DNA from: Castor canadensis
Lineage: Eukaryota; Chordata; Mammalia; Rodentia; Castoridae
DNA length: 64,000 bases
Assembly: GCF_047511655.1 (NCBI RefSeq)
Contig: NC_133400.1
Location: 34,302,001-34,366,000 of the forward strand
Direction of reading: 5' to 3'
The stretch's first letter is position 1; every line of letters starts with the position of its first letter. The notes beneath the pieces are model-generated. The model searched no databases and was not told the origin of the DNA. It saw nothing but the letters and a program-made list of their open reading frames with translations. Positions 53,015-64,000 of the stretch are shown here, piece after piece. The translations under genes were made by a program, and so were the position numbers.

Positions 53015-53296
53015 GAGAGGTGATTGGAGCACAAGGAGTCTTCATAACTGGATTAACACCATTAGTGTGAGAGGCAATTGGTTATCCCAAGAGTAGGTTT
53101 GATATAAGGTTGGCTCCCTCTTGCCCTTTCACCTTCTGCCACTTTATCTCACATGCAGCATGAGAGACTTCTCCAGACACTGCCCCTATCTGCAGGACTT
53201 CCCAGCCTCCAAACTGTCAGCTAAATAAATCTCTTTTCTTTGTAATTCATCCAATCTGTGGTCTTCTGTCATAGCAACAGAGGACTAAAACAAAGG
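53015..53296 (+). mobile_element. MaLR-like LTR fragment
   Basis: tttcaccttctgccactttat, cccagcctccaaactgtcag, taaataaatctcttttcttt and agcaacagaggactaaaac form the 3' half of an MST/THE-type LTR. Confidence 0.65.
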
Positions 53297-56200
53297 CCTT
53301 TGAGGGTGACAATCCTAATGCCAGAGATTGTGCAGGCTCCTAAAGAACAGCGAGGCTGCTGGGAATGAGGGCAAGCTGGACTCCTGAGGGCTGACCCTGC
53401 CAGCCCTGCCACGTTGTCCTGCAGGTACCTCAAGCCGTCTGTCAGTGGGGCCCAGAAGACATCTTTCACCAGCCAATGGGCTGGGGCCATCAAGGGCAGG
53501 TCACACAGCCTATTTCCTGGTTTCAAACAGGGAACTTAGCAAAGCAAAGCAGCAGACACTCAGCCAGTCACTTGCCAGAACTTGGAAGAAAGAGCGGAAG
53601 GGGCTATGTGACCCTCTCCTGGCCCCTGGACCCCACAGAGCCTGAAGACCTCAGGTCGGTCAGTGTTTGATCCTGAGTTTAATTGGCTTCTGCCTACTGT
53701 GGCCCTTTCTCCTCATCCTGGGGCCTTCTCAGTACTTGTTGGGGGCAGAGTGGGAGGGAGAAAGGTTGGTGACAGATTCTACATGTAGGGCTCTCCTTAA
53801 TGCTTTGGGGCAGAGCAGGGAACAGCTACCCCAACCCTCCCCCCATCACCTCAATTCCTTTTGAAATGCCAGAAATTTGTACGATCCTCTTGGTCAAGCT
53901 GTGCTTCTCAAACACAGAGATCCTGCATCTGCCCAGCCCCAAGGCCTTGCAGACTCCAAGGCCCACCCAAGACACTTTACCTGGGTGCTCTGGGTATTGA
54001 GAGCTAGAAAAATTTGTTTTAGAACATTCTCAGGTACCCTACCCACTCCAGCAAGGATTCTGATGCACACTCACACTTGGGAGCCCCTACCCTTGGCTAG
54101 GCTTCTCAGTTGAGTGTTTGGGCTTCCAAGGGAGCCCACCTTTCCCTGGAAGGGCAGCTGTGGGTTGCCTTGGCTGGACACCACAGTAAAGACCTGGGAA
54201 AGCTGGTCATGAGGCCAGGGCTTATCATAAAAATTGAATTCAGTGGCCAAGGCCAGCTGCTCTTGGGCTTTTACTTTACTCTCTTTAAATGAGTGATTCC
54301 CGGTTAGTGGCCCAAGTTCCTGTCTCCCAGGGCAGGCCACGGGGCTTTATTTCTCTCTGCTAGAGGCTCCTCCCAGAAAGCTAGCAGGGGCTCTGCTGAT
54401 GGCCTGTGTGCCCATCAGAACTGGACATGGCAGGGCCCCTGAAGGAGGACATAGGTCAGGCACCTGGGAGAAAAAGTGGAGGATGTTTAAGAATGCAGAG
54501 CTGGAGGGAGTAGGAGCTGAAGCTTCTCTATCCTCTGGGCAAAGTACAGGCCTCCACGCCAGCAGCACCAACGTTTGCAGTGTTTTGTCATAAAATCTAA
54601 AAATCTTTGCTACAGAGGCTGTGAGGAGAGGAGGGAAGGGCTCAAAGTACCCTGGTGTGATGGTCACCAAAGAACTTTTGGAGCAATGGGACTGCTTTCC
54701 CATTTCACAAATAGAGAAACCAAAGCTGGTAAATAAGTGAGACGTGCAAGCTATAGCCTGCTCAGGTGTGTGCAGTCCTGGGCCATCCAGGCCCCGGCTC
54801 TGTGCTTCAGTTTGTGCATCTATACAAGGTGAGGTTGGATTGAGGGTCCCTGAAGGCACCTACTGGACAATTGCCCAGTGGCCACTTGGGAAATGCTCCA
54901 GGTTCCTTCCAACTGCTACAGCAACAGCAGCCCCTGCTCTCGCTTCAGGGGTTCAGCCCCACTGGCTTCTGCCTCCCCAGGCCAGGCCCTCAGAAGAGGG
55001 CTCTCATGTCTACATCAGGAGACCACAGGGACACCACAGGAGGGGCTTGGATCTCCCTTCCCTCTAGGGTATAGTCAGCCAGGAAGTTCAGACCTGGGAA
55101 CTGGAATCAAATGTCCAGAGTTAGTCCTGGCTTTGTGTGCAGCTTCCTCAGGTCCCGGTGTAAAGGAGGTGTGGTCATTGTATCCTCTTTATTCTGAATT
55201 TCTACATCTAAGTGTTGTCCCAGCCACTTGCTCTGTCTGAGCAAATCTTTTAATTGTCTCTTTCTCTAATTTGCGCTATTTGTAATTCTATTCCAGTTTA
55301 TAGTTTCATTTATAACCATTTATTTCATAACTGTTTCTCAAAGCATCTAGTGTATGCCAGATACTAAAAACAGGGACAGCTCTACAGGGCCTGGTGTGTT
55401 CAGGGCCCCAGGCTGTTCTCCACTGGGTTGGCCTGACTTAGTGCTCACACCAGCCTCATGAAGGTGGGTTCTGCTATTATGCCCAGTTTATAGGACACCA
55501 CGAGAAGCTGAGTGACTTGCCATCTACCACGATACCTCATTTACTTATCTGAGTCACAGAGTTACTACATAAATTAGTGCCCAGGAGCCTACTGCCTATT
55601 CTCCCTGTTCACCTCGGGAAGGCCAGCTTGGGTTTGCGTCCAGCCCTGTGTTTGAGCCGATCACATCTCAGTTCCTTTGTCTCAAAGTGGAGACAAGAAC
55701 AGTTCCTATGACAATTGTGGTGAGATTAAGCAAGAGAGCATGTTGAGGGCAGGTATATGACCAGTATATCACAGGCATTTGGGACAAATTCTGCTTTACT
55801 CATTGGTCCATTCATCAGCCTAGTCACCTTGGGGTAGACTTCAGTTTCCTTATCTGTTATTTGGGGGGGGGGAATGATAGATTTTTGTGGGTATTAAATT
55901 AGATAGGGAGTGTGAAGAACTAGGGAAGTATGAGGTGGGCATAATAAGCTATCAGTAAATGCAGACTGACAGACAGAAGCTAGGTAGAGGATACCTGCAT
56001 GTAGTAATATAACATTGACATTCATCAAGACAAACCAGCATCTTTCTCCCAAGTAATCTCCAGTCATTACCTTGGCGGGAAACCACCTCACTTGAAATCA
56101 ATTGTACAAGAATCCCAGAAGGGTTTGGGCCTCTTGGGAGCAGTTGGCTGGCGGAGGGGTGGACCCAGGTTTGATCTGGCAGCTAGGTGGGCAGTGTGGG

Positions 56201-56324
56201 CCCAGCAGGGAGACCATTGTCACTCCCTCAGCCTGCCAGCAGGAATATAATAGGTATTCCAACCCCCCAACACCCAGGACCTCCAGGAGTGGGTATTCAC
56301 TGTTCTCCCTTGCACCCCTGGCAG
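53297..56324. other. Region 5' of SNX20 coding exons; first exon not located
   Basis: SNX20 has an upstream non-coding exon in human. It should lie here or further left, but I could not fix a donor or promoter. MIR-like remains occur at about 55300-55560. No CpG block is visible. A short poly-G run lies at about 55863-55871. Confidence 0.45.
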
Positions 56325-56463
56325 CCTTGCATCATGGCAAGTCCTCAGCGCCCTGGGAACCCTGGCTGGATGGGACCCATAACGCAGAGCACATCAAGGA
56401 CTGAGCAGGAAGCATCAGCCATGGATCCAGACCTCCCATGTCCAGGACCTAAGAGACTCTTAG
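56325..56463 (+). CDS. SNX20: SNX20 exon 2 (start codon)
   Basis: The likely acceptor is the pyrimidine tract tgttctcccttgcacccctg followed by gcag, ending at 56324. ATG is at 56334. It encodes residues 1-43 plus one base, starting [20 protein letters not shown]. Donor gtgggc at 56464. The acceptor is the best-looking site but not proven. The coding portion is secure. Confidence 0.9.
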
Positions 56464-59400
56464 GTGGGCTTGAGGTTCAGGGCTCAGGGAAGGGGACAGA
56501 GGTTCAAAGACATTTGGAGTACTTCAGTGGGTGCACCAAGCATCTACTGCTGGGCAGCCTCTTAACCTTGGTCATCCCAAGGGAGAGACAAGACAAGGAT
56601 TTGGTACAGGTTGTTTACCTCAGAGGCATGGCAGGGAAAAAAGTTGTCTACCTGCGAGGCACGGCAGGGAACAGGACAGAGAGGGAGGAACGGACAAGAA
56701 GCCTGTACTTGGGATCACAGGCCTGAGTCAGGTAACTGGGGCTCATGCCAGCGGGGCCCCCTGAGTTGTCACATCTAAGGGATGAGGAAGCCAGGCAATT
56801 ATCCAACAGTCTCATCCTGTGTGGGCTGAGGAGGCCTCCTAAACACGCTGCTGTGTGCCCCAGAAAGACCTCAGGGCGGCAGTCATAGTTGCTTCTTGAA
56901 CCGGAAGTGTGTTCCAGAACACTGTTAGGGCACCAACCAAAGCACTGAGGATGTCAGCTGTAGCGCCATCTCCTGGCACAAATCCCTTCTTACAATCGTT
57001 TAAGACTGACCCCCTGAAGGCCTCCAGTGTTCAATCAGAGAAAGGGGAACAGATCAAACACTGTGCTGGCCTTAAAGCTCAGGAGGGAAATGTCTGGGCA
57101 GAATAATTAGAAATGACACAGAAAAACTATCAAAACAAGGAGGGTGGCTATGGCTGTAATGCCACAGGGCTGCTGAAGTGGCACGTGGGCTGCATGGACC
57201 CAGTAGACAAGGACTTCTGGAGCCTACAGTCCTTGCAGTAATGCACAAGTATTTGCATGATATGGGTGGGGAAAGCGTCTAAGCTCTCTCTAGATTCTCC
57301 AGGGGTGGTGGGGTCAAGTGAGGCTTAAGCGACACTGTTGGTTTCCAGCTGAGGAATGGGAGCATTGGATTTGAGGCAGAGGAGTAGCATTTGTGAGGAA
57401 AGGCAGTGATAAGAGAGGATGAGGAGGGGCCAGCCAGGCTGAGGCTGGCACACAACTGTCCCATAGCTGGTGTGTGATCGAGAGGTCCTTGCAGCAACCA
57501 TAGAGTCTGTACTATGGAGGCCTCAGGAGCCTGGGTCCCTGATGTTAGGAGTATGGGGTTTCATAATGGTCCATCTGCAGCCGGAAGTGGGTGAGGCAAC
57601 ACATCCATGCTGCATTTCATAACCTAGAAACAGCTGGGAGTGATGGCTGTTGTTTGAGGTTGACGGGGTGGGTGGGTATAGCCATGTTGGGCACAGGTGT
57701 CCAGCTCATGCCCCCACTGGCCCTATAAGTGTTATAAATGCTGATTCTCACCCCAGACAGAACCAGCCATCTCCCCCAGCCCTTGCCTCTGAAGGATGCT
57801 GCCCTGGTGCAGATCCCTGAGGGGGCTGTCCTTCCAGATGACCACAGTGGCCCAAGCTCCAACTCAAGCATGACCACACGAGAGCTGCAGGAGAACTGGC
57901 AGAAGGAGAAGGGCCGCTGGAAACCCGTGAGGTTGCTCTTTGAGATCGCCTCAGCCCGCATTGAGGAGAGAAGAGTCTCCAAGTTTGTGGTAAGCTGAGA
58001 TGGGGAAATGACCAGATCCCAGAGCCCCTGTCCTGCCTTCTGCCTGGCCTGGGCAAGCTTTGTGAGACCTCAGCCTTCCCACCTGTGGAATGGGTATTCA
58101 TACACACTTGCAGAGGAGAAATGGGAGGTTCCATGTTTGGTCCTGGAAGGATTAGAGATGTGTGAATCACAGAAGGAAGCAGCCCAGTTCAACCTTATGT
58201 TATCAGATGTTAGTCACCTGTGTTCCTTCTTCACCAATTATATATCCTTGCATCATTTACTATGATTATTTGCTTACTTTTTCCCTTTGAATGATTTACT
58301 TTTTAAAAATACTAAATACATTTCGGTGAAAGACACATGACACAGAGGAAAAGTAATTATGAAAGTAAATACACAGAAAGCTAAGCTCTGTTATTACACT
58401 CTGGCTGGTTACCATGGTACAGAAAGCTCCGTGCTTGAGGCTGCTGTCTTTGTTAGACTGGAATTTCAGCCTGGGTTGGGAGGATGGAAGAGATAAGCTT
58501 TACCTTTCCTTTCCTTGCCACTGAGTGACAATTGCATGTTTGGCACAGTTGCCGCGGCTTCGGAGCATTAACTCATTCAATTCTCAACCCGTGCATGAGT
58601 AGGTATTATTCTTATCCTCAACTCATGTGCAAGAAGACTGAGGCTGAGAGGTTAAATTACCTGTCCAGACCACGCAGCAAGATTGGGGTGGGGCAGGAGT
58701 TAGAATCCAGACAGTCTGGAAGCACAAAGAGAACTGAAAGGGAGTAATGTTCTTGTTCAATAACATTATTTAGATGTCATGCCAGGGCACCTAAATAATG
58801 TTATACAGTAGATGGAACCAATTCCCAGGTGTTCTACACAGGACATCACAGTTGTAACCCAAGCTCACCAGTGCAGGACACAGAGGCTCAGTTTTGACAA
58901 TACAAAGACAAAAGTGGCCCTTTGCACTAGCAGGTTCCTGTGCTCCTTTTCCTCTCAGATGTCTCCAGGCGCTGTGTTTGTTATCCCAGGGTTGATGCTT
59001 GCCATGAATCGTCTTTATAGCCCAGCAGAGGAAGGAAAAAGGGTAATGGGGCTAGGAGGTTGAATATGACCTTATATGTACAGTATATTCATGTATGTAA
59101 ATGTAAAAAGGGTATTGGAGTGAATATGACCTTATATACATTATATGCATGTATGGAAGTGTCCAAATGAAACCCATTATTCTGTACAATTAATATATGC
59201 TAAAAATAAATAAATACACTATCCAACAAACAAAAACAGAATCACAGCCAGGCATATCCAGGCACTGCTTTAATCCCAAGGGTGGAGACAAGAGGACTGC
59301 AAATTCCAGGCCAGCCTGAACTATATTAATGAAACCCTGTCTTCACAAACAGAAAAAAAAAAAGTTTGCATATAAAGATAACCCATTTCCTGAGTGTGTT

Positions 59401-60150
59401 TATGATTATCCTCCTCATTGTCTTCCTTCGTGGGCGGGCTCGGGACGCAGCCAAAGGCTCTGTCCTGCTCTCCGCGCACAGGTGTACCAGATCGTGGTCA
59501 TCCAGACCGGGAGCTTCGACAGCCACAAAGCGGTGGTGGAGCGGCGCTACTCCGACTTCGAGAAGATGCACAAGAGCCTCCTGAAGTCGTTCGGGGAGGA
59601 GATCGAGGACGTGGCTTTCCCCCGCAAGCACCTGACCTGCAACCTGGCGGCGGCGACGATCAGCGAGCGCGCGCGGTTGCTCAAGGACTACCTGCGCCAG
59701 CTCTACGCCATCCGCGCCGTGCGCCGCTCGCGCGACTTCGTGGACTTCCTCACGCGGCCCGAGCTGCGCGAGGCCTTCGGCTGCCTGCGCGCCGGCCAGT
59801 ACGCGCGGGCGCTGGACGTCCTGGGCCGCGTGCTGCCGCTGCAGGAGAAGCTGACGGCGCACTGGCCGCCCGCTCTGGTCCCCGCGCTCTGCGCGGTGCT
59901 CGTGTGCCACCGCGACCTGGAGCGCCCCGCCGAGGCCTTCGCGGCCGGCGAGCGCGCCCTGCACTGCCTGCAAGCGCGCGAGGGCCACCGCTACTACGTC
60001 CCTCTGCTGGAAGCCATGGTCCGCCTGGCCTACGAGCTGGGCAAGGATTTAGTGTCGCTACAGGGCAGGCTGGACGACAGCCGGCTCCGGAAGCCCAGCC
60101 ACGGAGGCTTCACCCTGAAAGAGCTCACTGTCCGGGAGTATCTGCCCTAA
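56334..60150 (+). CDS. SNX20: SNX20 (SLIC-1), complete coding sequence in 3 exons
   Basis: SNX20 is a leukocyte sorting nexin that binds phosphoinositides on endosomes through its PX domain and binds the cytoplasmic tail of PSGL-1 (SELPLG), affecting its trafficking (known for the family). Joining 56334-56463, 57838-57989 and 59482-60150 gives 951 nt, 316 codons plus TAA, the human length. The layout is a low-complexity N-terminus (1-about 70), a PX domain about 74-190 with the RRYSDF motif at 115-120 and the PRKHL loop, and a C-terminal PX-associated helical domain including [13 protein letters not shown]. All splice sites are GT-AG. The start has A at -3 and G at +4, a strong Kozak context. 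It is head-to-head with NOD2, as in human. Confidence 0.97.
56470..57830. other. SNX20 intron 2, nothing recognised
   Basis: No clear repeat or RNA gene. A 34-bp near-duplicate occurs at about 56613-56670 (ctcagaggcatggcagggaa and ctgcgaggcacggcagggaa), a small tandem duplication. The open frame reading through the exon-2 donor has no homology that I recognise. Confidence 0.45.
57838..57989 (+). CDS. SNX20: SNX20 exon 3
   Basis: Acceptor ctgtccttccag, donor gtaagc. 152 bp. It encodes residues 44-94: [18 protein letters not shown] at the start, then [17 protein letters not shown] entering the PX domain. Earlier AG sites in the same open stretch (57768, 57779) would add residues absent from human SNX20, so I prefer this one. 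Confidence 0.93.
57995..59244. other. SNX20 intron 3 with a MIR-like SINE
   Basis: A MIR-like piece lies at about 58555-58700 (attaactcattcaattctca, aagactgaggctgagaggtt). A near-duplicate with 'atatgaccttatatgtacag' and 'atatgaccttatatacatta' lies at about 59062-59150. No other gene. Confidence 0.5.
59245..59363 (+). repeat. B1-like SINE next to SNX20 exon 4
   Basis: tccaggcactgctttaatcc, gcaaattccaggccagcctg, gaaaccctgtcttcacaaac and an A tail. It ends 118 bp before the exon-4 start, close to the expected branch-point region. Confidence 0.8.
59482..60150 (+). CDS. SNX20: SNX20 exon 4 (PX core, C-terminus and stop)
   Basis: Acceptor tccgcgcacag. It encodes residues 95-316, starting [19 protein letters not shown] and ending [11 protein letters not shown], then TAA at 60148. 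It carries the phosphoinositide-contacting R116/Y117 of the PX fold and the whole C-terminal domain. Base composition is very GC- and CpG-rich compared with both flanks. An open frame of 220 codons on the opposite strand is a shadow of this composition. Confidence 0.97.
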   Translation: MYQIVVIQTGSFDSHKAVVERRYSDFEKMHKSLLKSFGEEIEDVAFPRKHLTCNLAAATISERARLLKDYLRQLYAIRAVRRSRDFVDFLTRPELREAFGCLRAGQYARALDVLGRVLPLQEKLTAHWPPALVPALCAVLVCHRDLERPAEAFAAGERALHCLQAREGHRYYVPLLEAMVRLAYELGKDLVSLQGRLDDSRLRKPSHGGFTLKELTVREYLP

Positions 60151-61410
60151 GCCAGCCCTGGGCGCCTGGGGCACAGCAGGAGATGCTGGTTCCCTACTGA
60201 TGGTGGACTGATTTGGGCTTCATTTTTAACGCCAGGAGCCGTTTGGGGCTGTGACTTGCTGGATGGCTCTGGACAAACCCCTCTTTTAAGCCATACGGAA
60301 TAGAGGGGCTTCTAGGACCCTATGAAGGCCCCTGTGTGTATCCTGTGTCTCTGGATGCCAGCCTTGCTTCATCTCAAAACCACAACTGCCAGAAGTTTGG
60401 AACCATGTTTATGTGAACAGCCAGAGGGCAGGTTTACGTTGCTCATCACCGGCCAAGTGCAGTCCATTTCCTTGCTGATGGCGCTCCAGCTGCCCTGGTC
60501 CTTTCTCTGCTGTATCTGCCTCTGTGTTGCTTACAAATATTCCCACCCCTTATCTGGATAGTCTAGCTCTTCCCCTTACCTTGTAGACCTCACTCAGTGA
60601 AGCAAAAGCTCACCTGTTGCTCCCCACCCCCAACCCCGAGGGTGGAGGTCATATGTGATTCTCAGAAGGGTAAAAGGCCAGAAAGCAACAGTGGCATAAG
60701 ATTCTGTGGCACAGGCATTTTAAGCAAGGGACATTGACAGTGATTTCTCTGGCTGGTTTGTGGGAACACATTGTCTAGGGGTGGGTTTTCCATTCATAAG
60801 GCAACTGTTCCTATGGCTTTCCTAGGTTACATACATAGCCCCAGAAGGAAGTGGAATGATATTCAGTGGGTCATCTGGATAGAAAAGGGGCTGTATCCTC
60901 AACAGCTCCCCTTGGGAGTGGCAGTGTTCCTGTAACCTCTCTGATGGATTGGGGTGCCCTGAATGAGGTTCACACTCCAAACCCCAGGGGAGGGGGAGTC
61001 TGGACTAAGGGTTCAGGCTAGTTTAGGGCCAATATGTGTTTGAGGCTGGAACCCCTGAAGACCTGTCTGAGCTTATCAAGGTGAACTAAGAGACCATAAT
61101 TTGGAAACCTTAATATGGCGCACCACTTTGACCTGGGCAGGGATCTGGTCAAGGTGGCCATCAACAAGCAATCGCCAAACTGCACCAGAACCTGTTCGAC
61201 ACTGACACCTTGTGGCAGTTTCTGCAGTAACCCTCTTGGGCTCTGCCCTGGAGGTGAGCAGAGACCCCTCCAGACAAAGAAAGCCTTCGCCAGGCCTCTC
61301 AATTTCTCCAGGAGAAAAACATTCAAGTAGGAGATGGTCAGACTTCTTGGAAAGCTGGGCATGTGGGAAAGTCAAGTGTTAAGTGGAAAAATAAAAGCAG
61401 TGAGTCTATT
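60151..61410 (+). other. SNX20: SNX20 3' UTR (probable)
   Basis: The first canonical AATAAA after the stop is at 61390-61395, followed by T/G-rich sequence (ttgttacaaattattttgtt). That would give a 3' UTR of about 1.25 kb. Human SNX20 may have a longer one, so a distal site is possible. A second AATAAA near 61908 lies inside an LTR. Confidence 0.5.
61390..61395 (+). terminator. SNX20: Candidate SNX20 polyadenylation signal AATAAA
   Basis: Canonical hexamer on the coding strand, with GT/T-rich sequence 30-60 bp downstream. Not confirmed by any transcript. Confidence 0.45.
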
Positions 61411-61624
61411 TGCAATGGTGAAGCAGCTCATACTGATTGTTACAAATTATTTTGTTAAATTTAAAATGTTCTCCATTACAAATGCACCAACTCATTAAGA
61501 AAGAAAAAATGTTCAGTGGGCTGTTTAACAGAAGATTCTGAAAAAAAAAAGCTGAGAAACCAAAGACTCGGATGCCCAGTGGAAGGGTGAATGTGAGATA
61601 ACAGTTCCACTGAGGTTTGAACTT

Positions 61625-61979
61625 CTACACCAAAGCTTGTGTTGAACTGTAACCCCCATTGTGGAGGACCAGGGGGTGTTAAGTTAATCCAAAAGTGGTG
61701 TGTGGAGGTGGGATGCTTTTGAGGTAGTTAGATTTAGACAAGGTTGTGAGGATGGGGGTCCTATGACTGCACTAAGGACCATCTAAGAACGGGAAGAAGG
61801 ACTTGCTGTCTCACCTCGTGAAACCCTGCACAGCCTGAGACTCTGCAGAGTCTAGCCCTCATCCAATACAGACTCCTGACTTTGGACCTCCAGGACCGTG
61901 AACTGAATAAATCTTTGTTCGTTAGGAATTACCCAGTCTAGGGCATCCACTTAGAGCAACAGAAAACAGACTGAGACAC
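61625..61979 (+). mobile_element. MaLR-like (MST/THE-type) LTR fragment
   Basis: tgaactgtaacccccattgt, gagactctgcagagtctagc, gaccgtgaactgaataaatc and aacagaaaacagactgagac are in the order of a MaLR LTR. No internal retroviral sequence. Confidence 0.7.
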
Positions 61980-64000
61980 TTGCTATGCATACAGGGCAAT
62001 GAGGACATTACCTGAATCAACCTTGACACTGGATGGAGGGAGGGAAGCCCCTGAGAATTTGGACTGCAATCTAGTACACATCCACATTTGGGGGCTGAGT
62101 GCACATACCATGATCCAAGGTAACTCCAGCAGATAGTTGTATTAAAGGAGTCTCATTGGAGGTGTGCCTGCTGCAAATGCAAATTCCCACTAAAGGAAGT
62201 CAACAAGGATTTCTTTCAGTCAATGAAGAAAGTAATGCATTAAAATGTGGGGGGAAATGCACACAAAAAGAGAAAATAGCTACACGGGATAGAAAAGACC
62301 CACAGAAGCATATAGGGGAGTCCCCATCACACCCTCAGAAGGGCTGGGCCCTACACAGTGCATGGGCCTCCCCAACAGGGGCCAGTCAACAGGGCAGCTT
62401 TGGGGTCTCAGCGCTCCTCTTCTTGGCAATGCTCGATGCTGCCCTCCCCAGTTCTTCCAACAAGTCTTGGCCCATGGGTGCACTGGAGTTGCTACAGTCA
62501 TGCACCCGGGGTCCATGCACTATGGTTGTCTCATGGCCTGGGGTGACCATCATGGCCATCTCCTCCTGGCTATTCACCACAGGAGCCAGAGACTCTCCTG
62601 TTTCTTGGGTTCCTAGAACAAGTCCCAGAGCTCCTTGGGCCCCTCTTCCAGGGGGAACTGTCCTCCTGGCCCAGTGCACCCCACTGAAGCACTCACTTCT
62701 CTGCTTATCGAGCCCCTCTGCCTTGTTCCAGGAGAGTTTGGGGGTGTTGGTGGGCAGGACCAGGCCCTTTCTTCTGACTTCTCAAAGCTGGGCCCATAAG
62801 GAGAGGGGCAGAGTATCTCCTACTGAGTGAGGCCTGGGGACCAGCAGCATCAGCTTCCCCGCCACGCTTGACAGAAATGCAGACCCTCAAGACCTTCTTT
62901 CTAAACCTGCTCAATCAGAATCTGCATTTGACCCAGATCACTCTGACCCATCCCCACTGGTTCCTACCTGTACCGTCAAGCTCCAGGAGCTCAGCGTGCC
63001 TTGGAGAAAATCACCCACAGAGCCTGGGCAGGTCCCTGTCCCCATTCTTCCCCAGCCTAGCCTCTCCCTGCCCAGCTGCTCTTCCCCACAGATGCCCAGC
63101 CCAGGGCCCTGGGAGCTGTAGGTGGCAGCTCCAGGTGCAGTCTGACCACCATGTCATGACCTTACTGTGGGCACATGGTCCTGGAGCCTGGAGCCCACAG
63201 CCAATGAAAAAATGATCAGACTAACCCATCCCAATAACAGCTTTCCTCTCTCTGTCTGTTCAGACTCCTCTCCCTCTTCCTCTTTTTCTTTCACCCTCCA
63301 TCTCCTCCCTCCCCGCCTTACTTTTATTTGTATGTTCATACTATTTGACTCCACCTCATTTCTATCATTTCCATATTAAAGGACCCCATCTCCAGTAACG
63401 CTTGGGACAGCTCAGATGGAGCAGAACCCTGTGGTCTCCCCTTTGGAAGGGATGGGTGTTCCCGGGAGCCCATGAGCAGGGAGGCTGCAAGTCTCTCAGT
63501 ATGTACCTGGCTTCACCCATGGTGCTGCCTACCCACTTCTGTGCTGGCCACTCACAAAGGATGACACAGACACCCAGGCTCACACAGTTAACAATTGAAA
63601 GAACAGGAAACTGAGCTCAGAACTGTTCAGCCCCAATGTCACCCTTCCCTCACTGTGCCCCACCTGAAAGAGCAGAGGAGAGTCCTCTTACCCAGAAGGC
63701 TCCCTCAAAGTCATTTCACTTATCTCTGTCCACAGATGGGGAAACCAGATGGGGAGGTGACTCACTTAAGGTCACAGAGTGAGATGGGGATAGTCTGAGG
63801 CCTACACCCAAGGTGTCTGTATCAGTGTGATAAGTTCTGAACAGCATAACCCTGGGTTATTGTCCCAGGAAGCTGTGGGTTCATGCAGGCAGATTTGGGG
63901 GTACAAAGTCAAGGCAAAGTCCTAGGCCTTAGCTCTGCTCTGTAGCGCTACTCCCTAGCAGTGACTCTGCCTTCCGCCTTCCAGCTGTTAAATCAGAGCC
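61980..64000. other. Downstream flank of SNX20, no gene recognised
   Basis: No exon could be supported. A 224-codon frame at 62156-62830 has no domain or homology that I recognise. A MIR-like piece is at about 63730-63790 (cacagatggggaaaccagat) and a MER5-like scrap may lie at 62900-62960. In human the next gene, NKD1, begins well beyond this distance. Confidence 0.45.

Noticed and set aside
59326-59988. 220-codon minus-strand frame opposite SNX20 exon 4
   Set aside because: An Arg/Ala/Val-rich shadow of GC-rich coding DNA. The plus frame is clearly the PX domain.
62156-62830. 224-codon plus-strand frame downstream of SNX20
   Set aside because: Its composition looks non-coding, overlapping frames are also open on both strands, and no family is recognised.

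Overview
This is eukaryotic, mammalian DNA. It carries two multi-exon genes with GT-AG introns, CpG-rich promoter-like DNA, and many interspersed repeats (L1, L2, MIR, MaLR-type LTRs, B1-like and tRNA-derived SINEs). The SINEs fit a rodent. The tRNA-derived family, with its 'gagcacctgcctagcaagtg' signature, looks to me like a castorimorph (beaver-like) rodent, but that is inference from memory of repeat families.

The left 39 kb, read on the minus strand, is a complete NOD2 gene. NOD2 is the cytosolic sensor of bacterial muramyl dipeptide. I could place all eleven coding exons to the base. They join without frameshift or stop into 1013 codons, the length of mouse NOD2 and of the human isoform that starts at Met28, so human residue number = number here + 27. 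Seven consecutive LRR exons are exactly 84 bp each, and the large NACHT exon is 1816 bp. A probable non-coding first exon with a good splice donor lies in a CpG-rich block at about 39.1-39.2 kb.

The right part, on the plus strand, holds the complete coding sequence of SNX20 (PX-domain sorting nexin, also called SLIC-1): three coding exons between 56334 and 60150 encoding 316 residues. NOD2 and SNX20 are therefore head-to-head, as in the human 16q12 order NKD1-SNX20-NOD2-CYLD seen in reverse. Both act in leukocytes, but nothing in the sequence proves co-regulation.

The roughly 17 kb between them is gene-poor. It holds an 830-bp CA-rich repeat beside the putative NOD2 promoter, a degraded L1 split by an LTR, several SINEs and a 2.25-kb (CACT/CACC)n tetranucleotide satellite. 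NOD2 intron 1 contains a 3.9-kb, 5'-truncated, dead L1 with a clean 14-bp target-site duplication. From 60.2 to 64 kb I see only the SNX20 3' UTR, a MaLR-like LTR and no further gene.

I found no previously undescribed system. The most useful observations are the cysteine changes at two reported NOD2 palmitoylation sites, the two large satellites flanking the NOD2 5' region, and the open frames that would extend NOD2 and SNX20 if introns were retained.
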